A DNA stretch of 64,000 nucleotides. It comes from Isoetes taiwanensis (lineage: Eukaryota; Streptophyta; Lycopodiopsida; Isoetales; Isoetaceae). Each line of letters starts with the position of its first letter. Position 1 is the stretch's first letter. The notes below the pieces were generated by a model that saw nothing but the letters and a program-made list of their open reading frames with translations, was not told the origin of the DNA and ran no database searches. The position numbers and the translations under genes are program-made. The stretch lies in contig JAJEKV010000103.1 in the NCBI GenBank assembly GCA_021234155.1, forward strand, positions 3,100,001 to 3,164,000, written 5' to 3'. Shown piece after piece: positions 43,980 through 56,459 of the stretch.

Positions 43980-44806
43980 ACTACAGATTATTTTAACAAG
44001 TAATTGACATTGAACGATTCACAGTTGATTCAAAAGAATCAAAAGTTCAGATTTCCATTTACACTTCAAAGCTTTACAAAAGGTCAAGATTTGGACTTCA
44101 AAAAGACAAGATTTGGATCGTCTCCTTGATCCAAGAGGCCCTCTACAACTCCCATTTCCTCCGTATATTTTGAACAAATGGAAATTTCTGTGAGAAAGAA
44201 TATCAAAGAATCGTGATATGTGAGATCTTCTTGACCTTCAGGCGGCATTCCAGCCATAGAATAGCACAAGAACGCTGAAAAAACATAAGCCCAAAGCACA
44301 AAGGCAACAAAATGCCAGAAAATGTCGAGCCATTAGAAACTTTCGAAGACTAAGAACCTTGAAGAACCTGATAGAAGGAAGAAACAGTGTCAGTAACATA
44401 ACACAGAAGCAAACATAACAAGAAAACAAAGAAATTACCTAAAATCAAAGGATCTTCCAAACTGGATGGATCTCTCGTCCAGGCGCCTTCAAATCGGCCA
44501 AAATATCAGGATCTTTACCATTATTTGGTGCTTATACAAGAACACAGGCCAGAAGAAAAAACCGTGCAATACCTCTGCACAAGCGCCAAAATCTTGTCCT
44601 AGGCGCCAAAAACCCTTAGCAACGGTCTTGAAGCATTTCAGCAACGACCTTCAAGCGCTCCATTGAAGCAATGCCATAGCTGGAGGCACCATAGCCGGAG
44701 ATAGCCGGAGACGCAGAAGAAGAAAGAAAGGAAGGAAAAATTATGGAGGACCACTTTTATATGGTGACGTGGCAGAATGCCAGCTAAGCCATCTTTTCGT
44801 TATGCC

Positions 44807-44903
44807 AAAGTCCCCTTGGACTTTTTTTTGGCCTGTCAAGGGGGCTTCCGCGCTTCGCGCGTTGACCCCCTTTCCAGGCCAGAAAAAAGTCCAAGGGAAC
44901 TTT
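44807..44903. repeat. Foldback (long hairpin) with GC-rich inner palindrome
   Basis: The left arm 44807-44844 (starting AAAGTCCCCTTGGACTTTTT) pairs with the right arm 44866-44903 (ending AAGTCCAAGGGAACTTT) over 38 bases with few mismatches. The 21-base loop itself contains CGCGCTTCGCGCG. It could be a miniature foldback element or an inverted-repeat small-RNA source. Confidence 0.85.
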
Positions 44904-46914
44904 CCCTTGTACTGAATGCCCTAATATCTGTATTACATGTGGTGTGCCCTTCAAACTTCTGCAAAACTTGATATTCATTTTCGTCGCTAGCATCGATTTC
45001 TTTGTTATCTACTCGTCTGTTGCTCCAAATGACGTTTTGATACCTTGCTGGTTTCAGGTTCGGTTATTATGTTTTTCGCATTTGCATTGTTCGTCTGGTG
45101 GAGTTAAATGGCGAGAATAGATTTTGCATTTATTAGTTTGCTGGATGCCATGACATGTAGAGATCAAACTACAATTGTGATTCTAATTTTGAAGTTTTGT
45201 TGTTCGAGTTAAGAATCTCAAGACGTCCATATGCAAGAAGTAAAGAGAGAAAAATTAAGGCTCCATGTTTTCAAATCTTTCGGGTTTGCTTAGATGCTGG
45301 AAGGAGTTTGATACGAAAAATTACAAAGATGGTTTCGTATCATTCGAAATGGTGTTAATGACAATCAAGCAGTTTGTTATTTGGTTTTTGTGTATTGAAA
45401 TATACGTCACAGTGTTGTGCCAGTTGACTAGATACAACAAATAAGAGTTGACTAGATACAACAAATAAGAAGTGTTGACTAGTAGGTACGGGAAAGAAGA
45501 TATATTTTAGTGTGCTTTAGGATGAAATGTTTTGCTGAATTCTAATGTGCACCACTCCATCTCGTTATCTGAAACACTACCCACTATTTGGTCGACAATC
45601 CAGGATGTCTTGCTGGAGTCAGAGTATTCTTGGTCCGAGCAATTAGACAGTTATGCCCTTTTACAAGCTTTCATAACATGCATTATTATGAAACAAATAT
45701 TTGCTTCATAACATCTAGCCTTAATCCAAGGGACAACTTTCATTGTTAGTTTAAGCTAATTGTAACACCTATAGGTATGTTGTGGACATCCTTACTTATA
45801 ATTGTTGGGGATATGATTAAGAGATAGAAAACTAAAATGAGTTTTGTACATTGTAAGATGGACTTCATGTTTTTATTAGCAAGACAAAAGTGAATATTAT
45901 TAATTTTAGTGTTAAATAAGATGTAGTCATGTAGTTGTTGAGGCTTCATAGAACTATCAAACGAGTCACGTGACTACAACTTATCTAATCCAAGAAAATT
46001 ATATTTTGATGATACCATGCAAAGGTGTAATTTGTATGGTGAAAGTTATTGATACCAAGCAATGATGTAATATATTTGGTAGAAACTATTGTCTAAGTTA
46101 GCATCACGGGCCATGACCAGCACATTGTATTTCAATGGATAGGCAACCACATCTTTGTCGAGACAAGTAGGAGAAGTGAGATTGGCGTCTAAGCAAAATA
46201 GATTGTGGATGCCAAGTGTAGTTTACAGGCCCCAGTAAATGCAAGAACCACACTCCCTAGTTTGTGAAGTTTAAGCCTTCGTCAGTAGCTGAAGAGCCAT
46301 GTAGGAAGTTAAAAATGCATGTTTCTAAATCTAAAGATTTGGCAAAAATATGCTGCCATGGTAGAAACAGTCTGATCTGGTCATTCAGGTACTTATATCA
46401 GTAGCTTAGCATTGCTTTTTGAATATTTTTCCTGTTGCTTTCTCCTTTCTATTGTCTTTCCTTTATTACATTGTACCTTAGACATTTTAAATTCCTCTTC
46501 AAGAACAGAGCAATGCCATAGAGCATATGGAATCATACTCCACAACACTCTACATATATTAGTGCATCTAGAGCAATGGTATTCATCCAGTTGGATAGTG
46601 TTCTTCCAGAGAAACATATGTCCCTAGAACAGATGAAGCGCAGTCGTGCCTGTAATACTGCCTCCATTCCATCAGCAAAAGTAGCTGTTTCCTTCGGTGG
46701 AGAAGATGGTAAACGGCAGCTCGACCAATTTAACTAGCCATGTATAATGTCCTTTATTTATGCACGTCAACTGCAAGCATCAACATCAGCAAAGCACATT
46801 AACCCACAGACATCTATGAAGGATCTGCCACCACAAGGCAAAAACTTTGGGATGAAGCAATTTATCCCAAGTCTACGACCATATTCGCTTCCATTGAGGA
46901 GGGGGAAGATGAAG
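44904..46914. other. Spacer with short tandem repeats
   Basis: No gene recognised. A perfect 24-bp tandem repeat (AGTTGACTAGATACAACAAA-TAAG) is at 45422-45469. A diverged 40-bp tandem pair starting GATACCA is at 46011-46090. Confidence 0.5.
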
Positions 46915-47960
46915 CTACCAACCAGCTCGAAGGGGGACAATGTCAACATCCACCAAATTCTGATATAAAGAATGCACAAGTTGTTGTGCATTAACAATTT
47001 GGGGACCAATCCAAATAGGCATATCAGCTGGTTGGGAGGGAGTGGTTGTTAGAATATTAGCCACCTCTTGCCAAATAGCTTTGTCCCATCGAGATAGCAT
47101 GAACTTAGTCTGAAAAGCATCCCACGACAATAACTGACCAACTTCATACCAAGCATCAACTGTGAGAATGCCTGCAAGCCTCCAAGGCCGCTGAGTCAAT
47201 GGATGTATCATAGCATACAAAGTTATATGATTACTAAGAGGAATCCACCAGCATGGAGCACTTAACTGTATGCAAGCATCAGGATTGATTTGAAACAACG
47301 CTAGAAATGTCTTTCAAAAATCAAGTAGGCCCTTTAAGAAGGGGGAAATATTAGGATATGGGCGAAACTGAAAAAAGAGACACCAAGGAAGAATTGCCTT
47401 TTCAAAAGAAACACTGCCCAAATGCTTGCATAATCAACCTCATTCCAGATAAATGGACCATGCCCACCTGATAGCGACAGATAAACTTAGAAATCATAAT
47501 TTTACTCTGTAAGGTAAAGTCAACTATACCTAGCCCACCCGCAAATCTTGGCTTGGTACATGTGGACCAAGCAACCTTCACACCACACCTGTCTCAGTAC
47601 GAGCCCAAATGAAGTTGCGAACAATTGCTATAACCTTCTGAAATTTTGATTATGATGCCAGCACTGCAGATGCCATATAAACATGAGTGTTGCTGAGGAC
47701 ATGCTTAGCAACTAGTATCCTCCCTGCCAAAGAGAGCTTAGATATATTCCACTAGAAAAGATGCTTACGCAAGCCTTCGATATAACATCACATGCATCTG
47801 AGGTAGAAATATGTATACCTACAGGAATGCCCAAGAGTTTAGTGGCTTTACCATGAGGAAGTACTTTCCACAGATATTCATGGACGCAAGAAGGAACTGC
47901 AGCATATAAGGTCCATAAAGCAGAGCACTTCAACCATCCAACAAGAACCTCAGATGCCAA
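46915..47960 (-). mobile_element. LINE ORF2 C-terminal fragment (minus)
   Basis: In several frames the minus strand shows HGKATKLLGIPVG (post-RT segment), a GRILVAKHVLSNTHVYMAS stretch, WARTETG, then PCWWIPLSNHITLYAM and GILTVDAWYEVGQLLSWDAF to 46915. This is the region after the RT in plant LINEs. The segment is diverged from, but clearly homologous to, the plus-strand fragment that follows. Confidence 0.7.
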
Positions 47961-49219
47961 TGAGAAAGAGTCGAGCAGAAGGCATGGTTTTGCTTCATCA
48001 GTCGCTGTCGCATTCGATAGTTTTCCATAAGCCGTCTGTGCCCGCGCGGCTTCCTTGGGCGTTGTTTGTGGATATCAGGCCGTATGTTAATGCCTCTCCC
48101 TTGCTGAAGGGGCTTCTACGAGCCTGGAAGCAGGTCCGCCCGCTATTTGCGATCAACGCCTCGAGCTGTGTCCAGTTAGAGTCATCGCCATGGTGGATCC
48201 CTCTCAGCCCGGGTGCGTCACCTTCGGTGCTGGCAGCATCCATAGATCCTCGAATGCAGTGCAGGTGGACTTAGCGTGGGGTCTTGACAGTGGGGGATTG
48301 GTATGTTGACGGGCAGCTGGCGCCCTGGCAGCTTTTCCGTCACAGGTTTCGGCTTCAAGAACAAGATTGTGCTATCTGGGCGCGAGTGGCTAATACTCTG
48401 CCGCTGAACTCTCCGCACGGGATGGGTCGAGTATGGCGGTGTCACACACGGGTTGACCCCTCAAATTTCGTGAAATCTTGTTATGAGCTTCTCGCAATTC
48501 AGGATGAGTTGTCCCCCTCGGACAGCTGGAGTCTTCAAGTACCGGGAGACGACTGGGGCAAAATCTGGAGATGAGTGTGGAACCCAATCTCGCCCCCCCA
48601 AGGCTCGAGTGTTGTTGTGGCAGATAGTGCACCGATCCCTGAGGGTGAATACGTGGGTTCACAGGATAAGTCCGATGATCAACGACTTGTGTCCAATGTG
48701 TGGTGCCTGTGCCGAGACTTTGGAACACTGTATGTTTCTCTGCACAGAGGTTTAGGCCCATGGCAGTGGGCCCTAGGCCTCTTTCACACCTCTCTCCGTA
48801 GTCAAGAAGTTCTTTTGGGAATGTATCCCAGTAGGTGGTCCCAAGTTTAGAGTCTGGCCTTCCATTTGTGCAAGGCCTGGCTTCTGTGGCTCATATGGAA
48901 GCGGCGACGCATGAAGGTGTTCAGGAATGAAGAGGTGTCATCTGGTGCTTTGATCCCGCAGTTGACGTACAAATTATACCTTTCCTACCTGGCATCTCCT
49001 CGGAAAGAGCAGTTCAAGGCGGCTATCTGGGAAAGGATCCTTCTCATTGTAGACAGCAATGGCAGGTTTGTTTGCTCAGTCGTAGTTAGGTTTGCGTGCA
49101 GTCGGGGTCCTCCCTCGAGCGTTTGCTCGGGCAGGAGTTCCTCTGTATCGCTCTTCTTGTACTTTATGTCGTATTAATATTAGTTAATTTGATCATTCAA
49201 CAAAAAAAAAAAAAAAAAC
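47961..49219 (+). mobile_element. 5'-truncated LINE with zf-RVT domain and poly(A) tail (plus)
   Basis: Frames read SPWWIPLSPGASPSVLAASI, VLTVGDWYVDGQLAPWQLF, then SRPPKARVLLWQIVHRSLRV and MINDLCPMCGACAETLEHCMF (the zinc-binding zf-RVT domain), KAWLLWLIWKRRRMKVFRNE and SPRKEQFKAAIWERILLIVD. A run of about 17 A residues at 49201-49217 marks the 3' end. Two or more frame changes inactivate it. It abuts the minus fragment head to head near 47960. Confidence 0.85.
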
Positions 49220-49352
49220 ACACACACAATTGCAGCTGATGAAATGGCATCTCTTTGTTCCCTAAAAATTAGAGGTTTCCACACGTTAGGGCATAGTTCG
49301 ATAGATGCGCGTGAATCTAATGTCTTATAATGCGCATCCTTCCGCATCTGCA

Positions 49353-50465
49353 GGGTTGGAAATTGAAGGGCTGCCCTTACTTTTTTTTGAAGGTCACCCT
49401 AAAAAGTGGACTTTCAAATTGCATGGCATAATATAAATTAGACTTTCATTTGCATTGTTAGTCTCAAAGTAACAATGTGCGGCCTTAATTTTTTTTTCTC
49501 CTTAAAATACTTAAACGTAACAATAACACATAAAAATTGTATGAACATCATTAACTTTCAGCTCTTCCCGGACTCAGCTTACAGTTCTGAAATTTCGTTC
49601 TTCAGCAAGAAGCATTGCCTTATATTTTGGCTGCCCAAATAGATTCAAAGATTCCGTATTTGAATTTGTTTCATGCATTCTAGCTGCTCAAATGGATTCG
49701 GTTGATCCCATCCTTTGCTTCGGGGCATGATCCGACGAATTTGGGGCATGATTAGATGATTCGGGATACAATTTAGAGCTGCATAGTCATCGGCGTTAGA
49801 AGTATCAGAGAAAGAAAAGAGGAAAAAATTTCCCCCCAATTTCATTAAGCAAGCAAATGAAATTTTTTAGAATCCAAATTCGGTTGGCAATATTACTTGC
49901 CGCCATGCCAAACTATAATTATAATGCTATAATGTAAATAATGAATTTCTTGCTATTTATATATATTATTCCTTACTTCTTTCTGGGCGTTTGGTTTAGT
50001 GGTAACACACTAGTTCCTTAGCAATGTGGTCCCGAGTTCGAGACCGCCCAGAATCGCACGGTTGGGGGCAGGGCCCAACCGAGCAATGTAGTGTGGTGTG
50101 TGGTCACATGTCCAGTTGGATGCTGCCTAGTGGCGTGACGTTAAAATACCATCTATCTATTTATCTATCTATCTATCTTTGATTTCTCCAATTCTTATTT
50201 CTCTAGTATATATGGTATCTATATCGTAATAGTACAATAGTTGGTTGATATATAATACGTATATAATACATATATTTAAAATAAGGGTATAAGTGCATGG
50301 CTATGCCAAAAGTAGACTTTTTGTTGCATGGTAAAAAAAATTTTGACTTTGATTTTGCAAGGCTATGAAAAGTGTAGACTTGTTTTTGAAGGTCTATTTT
50401 TTTTGGACTTTATTTTGCATGGTTTTTAGGGTCTTGCAAGGGTTGCAGCCTTCAATTTCCAACCC
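49353..50465. mobile_element. Non-autonomous TIR element (1.1 kb)
   Basis: The left end GGGTTGGAAATTGAAGGGCT (then GC) and the right end, reverse-complemented GGGTTGGAAATTGAAGGCTG (then C), match over about 21 bases with one indel. Weaker similarity (ACCCTAAAAA, GCATGGC) continues inward. There is no coding sequence. GCATCT words flank both ends, but no clear target duplication is visible. A SINE sits inside. Confidence 0.7.
49984..50178 (+). mobile_element. tRNA-derived SINE
   Basis: The head resembles a tRNA gene: an A-box-like GGTTTAGTGGTA (49993-50004) and a B-box-like GAGTTCGAGACC (50034-50045), spaced as in tRNAs. An unrelated body follows, and the 3' end is an (ATCT)n run. Box order and the simple-repeat tail are typical of plant SINEs. 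RNA polymerase III would transcribe it, and LINE machinery would mobilise it. Confidence 0.75.
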
Positions 50466-50534
50466 TTCTAAAGCATCTAAAGTCAAAGTTAGGTTGCCCT
50501 TTTCCCCGTTAGGTTTTCCCTGTCCCGACATTCC

Positions 50535-50695
50535 AAAATTGTCTCCTTTGCTGCCGAAATGATGAGCCGATCTGTTGAATTTGTTCCTGAATCAATCCCG
50601 TGCTGCCGAAATCCATTCCCTTGCTGCCGAAATTGATTCCTTGCTGCTTAAATTGTTTCCCTTGCTGCCAAAATTTGTCGCCTGCTGCCGATTAC
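50535..50695. repeat. Minisatellite around TTGCTGCCGAAAT
   Basis: At least five loose copies of a 26-30-bp unit beginning (C/T)TGCTGCCGAAAT and ending TTCC. They differ by small indels. Confidence 0.7.
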
Positions 50696-51333
50696 CATCC
50701 AAAGGGAGGAAAGGTCAGAGAAATCGGGTTTGAGAGGAAGGCCAAGCATTTCGAGCATGTCTGCTCTGCAGCAGGTATAGTTACAATATTACAGAGTTTG
50801 TTGGGTATTTTTGTGGGATCAGTCAGTGGTTAGAAATAATGGAAGTAAGGAATGAAATCAGTAGCAGTAGCAGCTCTTATTTCAGTGCTTTTTAAGCAGA
50901 CAATATGCCTAAGAAAAAGGGTAAATTATGGGATGCTGCATGTGATAATATGCCATGGAACCTAGTATTTCTCGTGTCACTCTATAATTTAACAGCTACT
51001 ACATCTTCTTTTGCTTATTCATGTCATGCTTTAGTTGAACTTTAATATATTAAAGGTTTATAACTCTAAATCTGTTATTCTTCATGGATTTTATTATTTA
51101 AAACTTTATATGCCGCATCTAACGCATCTTAAAAATCGATAGATTCTTTAGATGCTTAGATGCTTAAGATGCTCGCATCTCCCGCATCTATCTTTAGAAG
51201 CTTTTGAACTAGGGGTTAGGGTGGGCAAATTCGAGCTGTTCAGTGTTATTTGATGTTTGACAAAATTGGATGGTTCATGTTGAAATCTGAAAAGGTTGAT
51301 CTGAAGTTGTTGATTGCAGGTACGCTTTAGCCT

Positions 51334-51851
51334 TTGGTAAATTTTGGCTGTTTTGAGTTGGTGGCAGTCGAGGGAAGTTTGGCACTCGAAGGCAGTTGTT
51401 GGAGGCAGCCAAGCTGGTGTCATGCTGGAGTGTTGCAGTGTCTGGAACCATATTCTTGTGAGGCAATAAAGCGCACTGCTTTGTGCATCGGTGAGGCTGT
51501 ACTTTTTTGTGTAGTACTAATTGACCTTGTCAATAAATGGCGAGAAGAGAGTGCATCCAGGATTTTAGGCCCAAGGTATGAGATTTTTCCTTTGTATTAT
51601 TTCCTTTGTAGTTTTCAGAAATTCTGATTTTATTTTCTGTCAGCTTTGTTCTCCTCTGTCATGGATCTTTTATGAGTACGAGGATCAATGGCAGCATCCA
51701 GCTCAGCATCAAAATAACCTTCCTCTGTTGCGGAGCCAGCTAGACTTACTATCACAGATACAAAAGGAGGTAATAAGGAGCTGCCATGTTGCAGAGTCAG
51801 CTTTACACTTTGCCGTTTATTCCACGTTGGCATTGGTGGTCATTATGACAG
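51334..51851 (+). other. Possible host gene exons, unknown product
   Basis: A frame to 51575 (EAIKRTALCIGEAVLFCVVL, then VNKWREESASRILGP) ends at a donor-like AAG|GTATGA. A second frame from 51619 (acceptor TTTTCAG) joins in phase, reads FYEYEDQWQHPAQHQNNLPL and KEVIRSCHVAESALHFAVYS, and ends at donor ACAG|GTGAGT (51851). Two hydrophobic stretches may be membrane segments. The implied 43-base intron is too short for most plants, so the model may be wrong. Family not recognised. Confidence 0.25.
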
Positions 51852-52439
51852 GTGAGTGCCTTTGGTAGTATTTTTGAAGTTATATAATACTTAGTTAAGT
51901 ATTAAGATTGTCTATGATGGCAATGTTCCATACCAACAACTTATTCATGTTTAGTATAATTTACAATTTCGTCTGTATGTTCTAACATCCTTTTTAAAAC
52001 TGTTCTCATTTTCTGATCATATTCAGACCCTCCTCTTGATAAACGTTATCATTGCTTTTTTTACTAATCATTGATAAGCTTTATCACTAAGTTTTAGTCC
52101 TGCATTCTTATGGCTCTTCTCTTGGTGCGCTTGCAATATTAACCTGTCATCCGGACTCTATTTCTCTGGGGATCCTCTAACTTTGGGCTCGCAAATACTC
52201 TGGGTATCCCAGACCATGGGATTGAATATGCCTTGAAACTAAAGTGGGTCCCCAGCCGCTGATCAAATTCAAAACAGCCTCATATATAATTCAAAATAGG
52301 AAACCGCTTCATGATCTGCCAAATGTATGGATGAAGATTTGATCCTGCTGCAACTCGAGCACAAGCGCAAATGTTTACAACCATTACCCATGATTTGAAC
52401 ATTAATCATAAATAGGGTCTATGAGACCACTGGCTCATT

Positions 52440-54500
52440 AAAGTTGGCAGCATGGAACTGCAATGGCAGTTTATGCAGGCACCTGGGAAGTGTAATGGAT
52501 GTCATCAGAGATAAGGAGCATAATTTTAGTGAAGGGGAAACATTTGAAACTTAGCTGGAAGGCCTTCCGGATGTAAGCGGGTACAACTGAGATTCCGTTT
52601 TTAGAGGGTTTCCTAAGCGGGTACAACTGGGAATCCGTTTTTAGAGGGTTTTTTTCCTAGTGAAGGAAATTGTAGAGGTTCAGGTGGAGTGGTTGTTCTA
52701 TTCAACTTGGAGCGTGTAAGGATGATACAGGTGATTAAAAAAGATGACTTGGCACGCTTGATTTGGGTTAGATCAAAAGACCTCACCTCTCAGGCTTGTA
52801 CATAACAGCCTGCTGCTTTTCTCCTTACCAATTGAAATATACAAATCGAGACACAAATGATGGCTCCTCCCCATTTCTGACACTCTAGGACGATCTTGTA
52901 GGATTCGCCAACAAAGGAGAGGTATTGCTGGTCGGTGATTTCAATGTCTGAACATCGGATCACCAGGTGCGCTTTTTTGAAACCGCAGGGGAGTGCAAAC
53001 AGAGAGAGTCTCAGCTGACAAACCTGCTACACTAATTATGGGCATTGTTTGCCGGAATTGGGACAGATGCATAATTTGGTTATCTATAATGGTCTTCCCA
53101 ACTGGCCTCTTATCTGATAAATTCACCTATCACCTGTGCTCCTCACAAGGAGAAAACAATGTAGTAGCCTACTTGATGGGGTCACCTTCGTTAGACCCAA
53201 ATTGAAGGTTTTGTATAGAAGGCATCCATCCATTATGGAGACCATAACATAAAAGTGTTTTGCAGCCTTCTACCATAAGTTTGAATTTGACCACTCGCTA
53301 GGCCCACTTTATAGTGAACATCTTCAAACGCTCATGCTGGGATACAATCAGAAAGCCGCTATATTTGCAAAATCATTACTTTAAGCTGCTCTACGTACCT
53401 TTCGTACAAAGTTTGGGCCCAAAAGTTCCAAAACAATAGAGGGCAGATGCCGCAGGATGGGTGGTAAGTATGAAAACTGTAAGACTCTACATAAACAGCT
53501 CAAATACACTTTGACTCGTGATCACAAGTCAGTCGCAGTTTGTAAAAAAGCTTACAAACAGTTCATCAAAGAGGAAGAAGCAGGCTTTTGAACACAAAGT
53601 GCGAGAGGACGTGCTTAGTCTTCTATATAGCAACAATTGGCAAAGTTTTGGAAGAAACTAATGTTGATAAAACCAGCCTGCCCACCAGGTTTGGAAGTCT
53701 TTTGTCACATCTCTTTTGGATGTTTCCACGCGAAAGATTGGTGGTGGTCAGAGGCCAGATTCCTCATCTTTCTTCTCCATGGCTCATCCATAGGGCTATT
53801 GAGAAATTGAACAAAGGAAAGGCAAAGGACTGTGAGGATCTACAGTCAGAACAGTTAATTCATGGCATTGATACACTCACTCCAATCATCAGTGACCCAT
53901 ATATGCTGGCCCAAAAATTGGTCTTCTACTGTTCTAAATATAATTTACAAAGCAAGTGAATTCTGGGAACTATCAGTTAATCATGATTGGACATGCAATG
54001 GCTAAGCTGTATGGGACTGCTTTAGAGCTGATTGTCTGCAAACTTGCAGAGGAAGATGGTTTAAGAGGTTGGGGCCAAGCTGGTTTTTGGAAAAACTTCT
54101 CCACAATAGACCATATCTTTACTTTTAAGAGCTATTATTGGGGAATCAAAAGCTATTAACAAGGAAGTATTTTGCTGCTTTGTGAATTTCCATAAAGCAT
54201 TTGATACAGTTCCTAGAAACAGGCTAGTTCAGAGATTGAAATCTTTAGGGCTATCAGATGATCTTATGGGATGTTCTCACCCTTTATAAGAATGTATCGG
54301 GCAGATTTAAAATGGATGATAAATCATTGGAGGAGGGGAGCAGTGCAATTGGGGGTGCAATTGGGGTAAAGCAAGGCTGCCCAATCTTGCCAACCCTTTT
54401 TTGGGCTCGACATTGATGACTTAGAAAACTTCGCAGAGAAGGATTCTTGTTAGCACAAGAGTGCATCAATCCTGCCCTATGCGGATTAAGCACAGTCACT
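52440..54500 (+). mobile_element. Decayed LINE ORF2 (endonuclease to RT)
   Basis: The plus strand shows AAWNCNGS (endonuclease start), a degraded LVGDFNV-like stretch near 52930, and then RT landmarks: NYQLIMIGHAMAKLYGTALE, GWGQAGFWKNFSTIDHIFTF, CFVNFHKAFDTVPRNRL (motif A) and KQGCP (motif B) near 54370. Many stops and frame changes. It is related to, but distinct from, the LINE at the right edge, which has DFAKAFDTVPRDRVW and VRQGCPLSPTLFGLY at the same places. Confidence 0.8.
52574..52653. repeat. 40-bp tandem repeat, two copies
   Basis: TAAGCGGGTACAACTG and CCGTTTTTAGAGGGTTT recur at 52574 and 52614 with two or three mismatches. It is a local duplication inside the LINE endonuclease region. 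Confidence 0.85.
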
Positions 54501-55704
54501 CAGTTCTCAACACTTGTTCGGTCCCCAACAATCATTTGAAATGTCATGAGGTAACTATGTATAGTTGTAGCAGACAGGCGGAGCTCTTGGAAAGGATAGT
54601 CTCATGTCTCTTCTTATCAGTTAGAGATTGAAGCTGACTGAGCCAAGGGTAAGGCACATGAAAGAATCTGTCAAGTGTGCAATTTAAGGGCAGTAGGGAG
54701 AATCAGAGGGACGCTTATCTTTTTGTGTCCAGTATACTATTCAAATAAGACGAAGGCACCATGTCCTTTCAGGGACCCAACCACTGTGAGGCAACTCAAC
54801 TTTCCAGTCCAGAAATGTCTTGCATTTTATAAATATGAACTCATCAAACTTAGAAGAAACGTGCTCAAACAAAAAGAAGCTGATTCAGAATAAGTGCTGA
54901 CTTCTTCTCTCGTGCTCGACCTGGCATCATTAAACAGTAATAGGAAAGGAAGTCAAAAGGGTCCAGTGTGGGCTTTTAGAATGTGGCCAAAAACATTAAG
55001 AAAGCACAGCCCCAAAAGAAGAAAAGGGACCATAGGCATGTAAAAGCATCACAGCGTTTTTTCAGGCCCTAGGGTGCTTGATAAGCTTTATCACTAAGTT
55101 TTAGTCTGCGAGATTTAACTCGCACTTTCAACTAGGAGAATGCTCCTAGATGTTGAAGTCTTGCTGTATTTATTTCGTCTCATAGACCCTGATCTGTGAC
55201 CACTATTCAAAACATTCGGTGCCTTATTGGAAATGCATGTTGCTGTCAATAACTTTGCCTAAAATCCTTGTCCTCTAAAACCATACTGACCATGCAAAAT
55301 CCAACAAGAGTTTTGCTTCCTTTCTACGCTATTCTGAGCCCGAGCATACAACAGAATCAGCTTCCTCCTTATGCCTTTTAATACTTGTATACTTACTCAT
55401 TTCCATAATCAGCTTCTAGGGCCTCAAACTTAGAACCGATTTCAGTTTTCACCAAATTCTTAAATATCGACAATGGCTCAGAATTTAACTGCAAGATGAA
55501 AACCCATGCAAAGCTGTTTTAAGTAATCCAGAGTAAGGTTGAAGGTATTGAAGATCCACAAAGTCAAATGGGCCTCTGTTAAATATATTTGCCTTTCCCC
55601 TTGAGAGCAGCCCAACTTTTTGCTATAGTTAGCAGATTAACCTTTAAAGCTAGGATCAATGCCACATCCTTGAACTTCTTCTATGGTTGGAACCCAACTA
55701 GATT

Positions 55705-56137
55705 GTGTTAAACTTTAGTGTAACTACCCCTATATTAAAACATATGTAGCCAAGATGATGCCTCATAATATGAGCAGACGTCCAAATTCACTACTATTTA
55801 CATAATAGACTTATCTATAGCTAGAAGTTAAGCAGGAGCGGTTATGAAATTTTATAGCGGTTTTCTAATGTGATTACGTATTTTTATAACGTTCTGGTGG
55901 CCAGGCCCGTAGTTAATTAGGCTGGCTAGTTATGTATTTAGTAGCTGGACAAATGAAGGATCGCAGGGCAGTCCACTCTCTTTCTTATCGTTTATAATAT
56001 ATATATGTATAAAATAGACGTGACTATAATTTACAAAATTTTCTCATTGTATGTACTTTTTTTTACCGAATTAACTTGTTTATGTGTCGTCTTTCATTAC
56101 ATCATGATCTTCTTAAACTTTATCAGTATTAGAGCCA
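55705..56137 (+). mobile_element. Tentative LTR with primer binding site
   Basis: A segment starting TGTTAAAC and ending TTTATCA at 56124 is followed at once by GTATTAGAGCCAC, one base off the tRNA-iMet-type primer site. The interior has AT-rich promoter-like sequence (TATATATATG near 55997). Downstream frames (DYAKIYQLKFYTQ near 56490) might be gag but are not recognisable. No partner LTR is in the window. Confidence 0.4.
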
Positions 56138-56459
56138 CTCATGGTGTTATGATAGAGATCTTTGCCAAGAGGGATCTTCATTCTTCTTTTCATAAATTTT
56201 TTGGAGCTTCTAGCAGCAAGGGAACAATCCAGTTGGCTATCTAGCGAGCCAAATCTTGTTCTTTTTGGATGACTCCTCGAGATTATAACGATTTTCTGCA
56301 AGGAAGTACAAAATATTGGCTTTTAGAAAATAGAAGGATTATTTATCCAAGATCAACGATTTTTAAAGATCAGATAGTATATTATGGTTGGTTTAGTGTC
56401 TTTTCTATGTTGATCAGTACTCCTCGCAATCTTTCACAATTTCAGGATTCCTGAGAAGT

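Larger units (their letters stand above)
52071..55106. repeat. 29-bp perfect direct repeat flanking a LINE remnant
   Basis: TTGATAAGCTTTATCACTAA followed by GTTTTAGTC occurs at 52071-52099 and 55078-55106 without mismatch. The segment between them holds the LINE remnant and a 40-bp tandem repeat. Confidence 0.8.

Noticed and set aside
46915-49219. One LINE with a twin-priming inversion
   Set aside because: Both halves contain the same ORF2 segment (WWIPLS and TVxxWY), so they are two diverged copies and not one inverted insertion.
49984-50060. A tRNA gene
   Set aside because: A- and B-box-like sequences are present, but the acceptor stem does not close. The unit continues into a SINE body with an ATCT tail.
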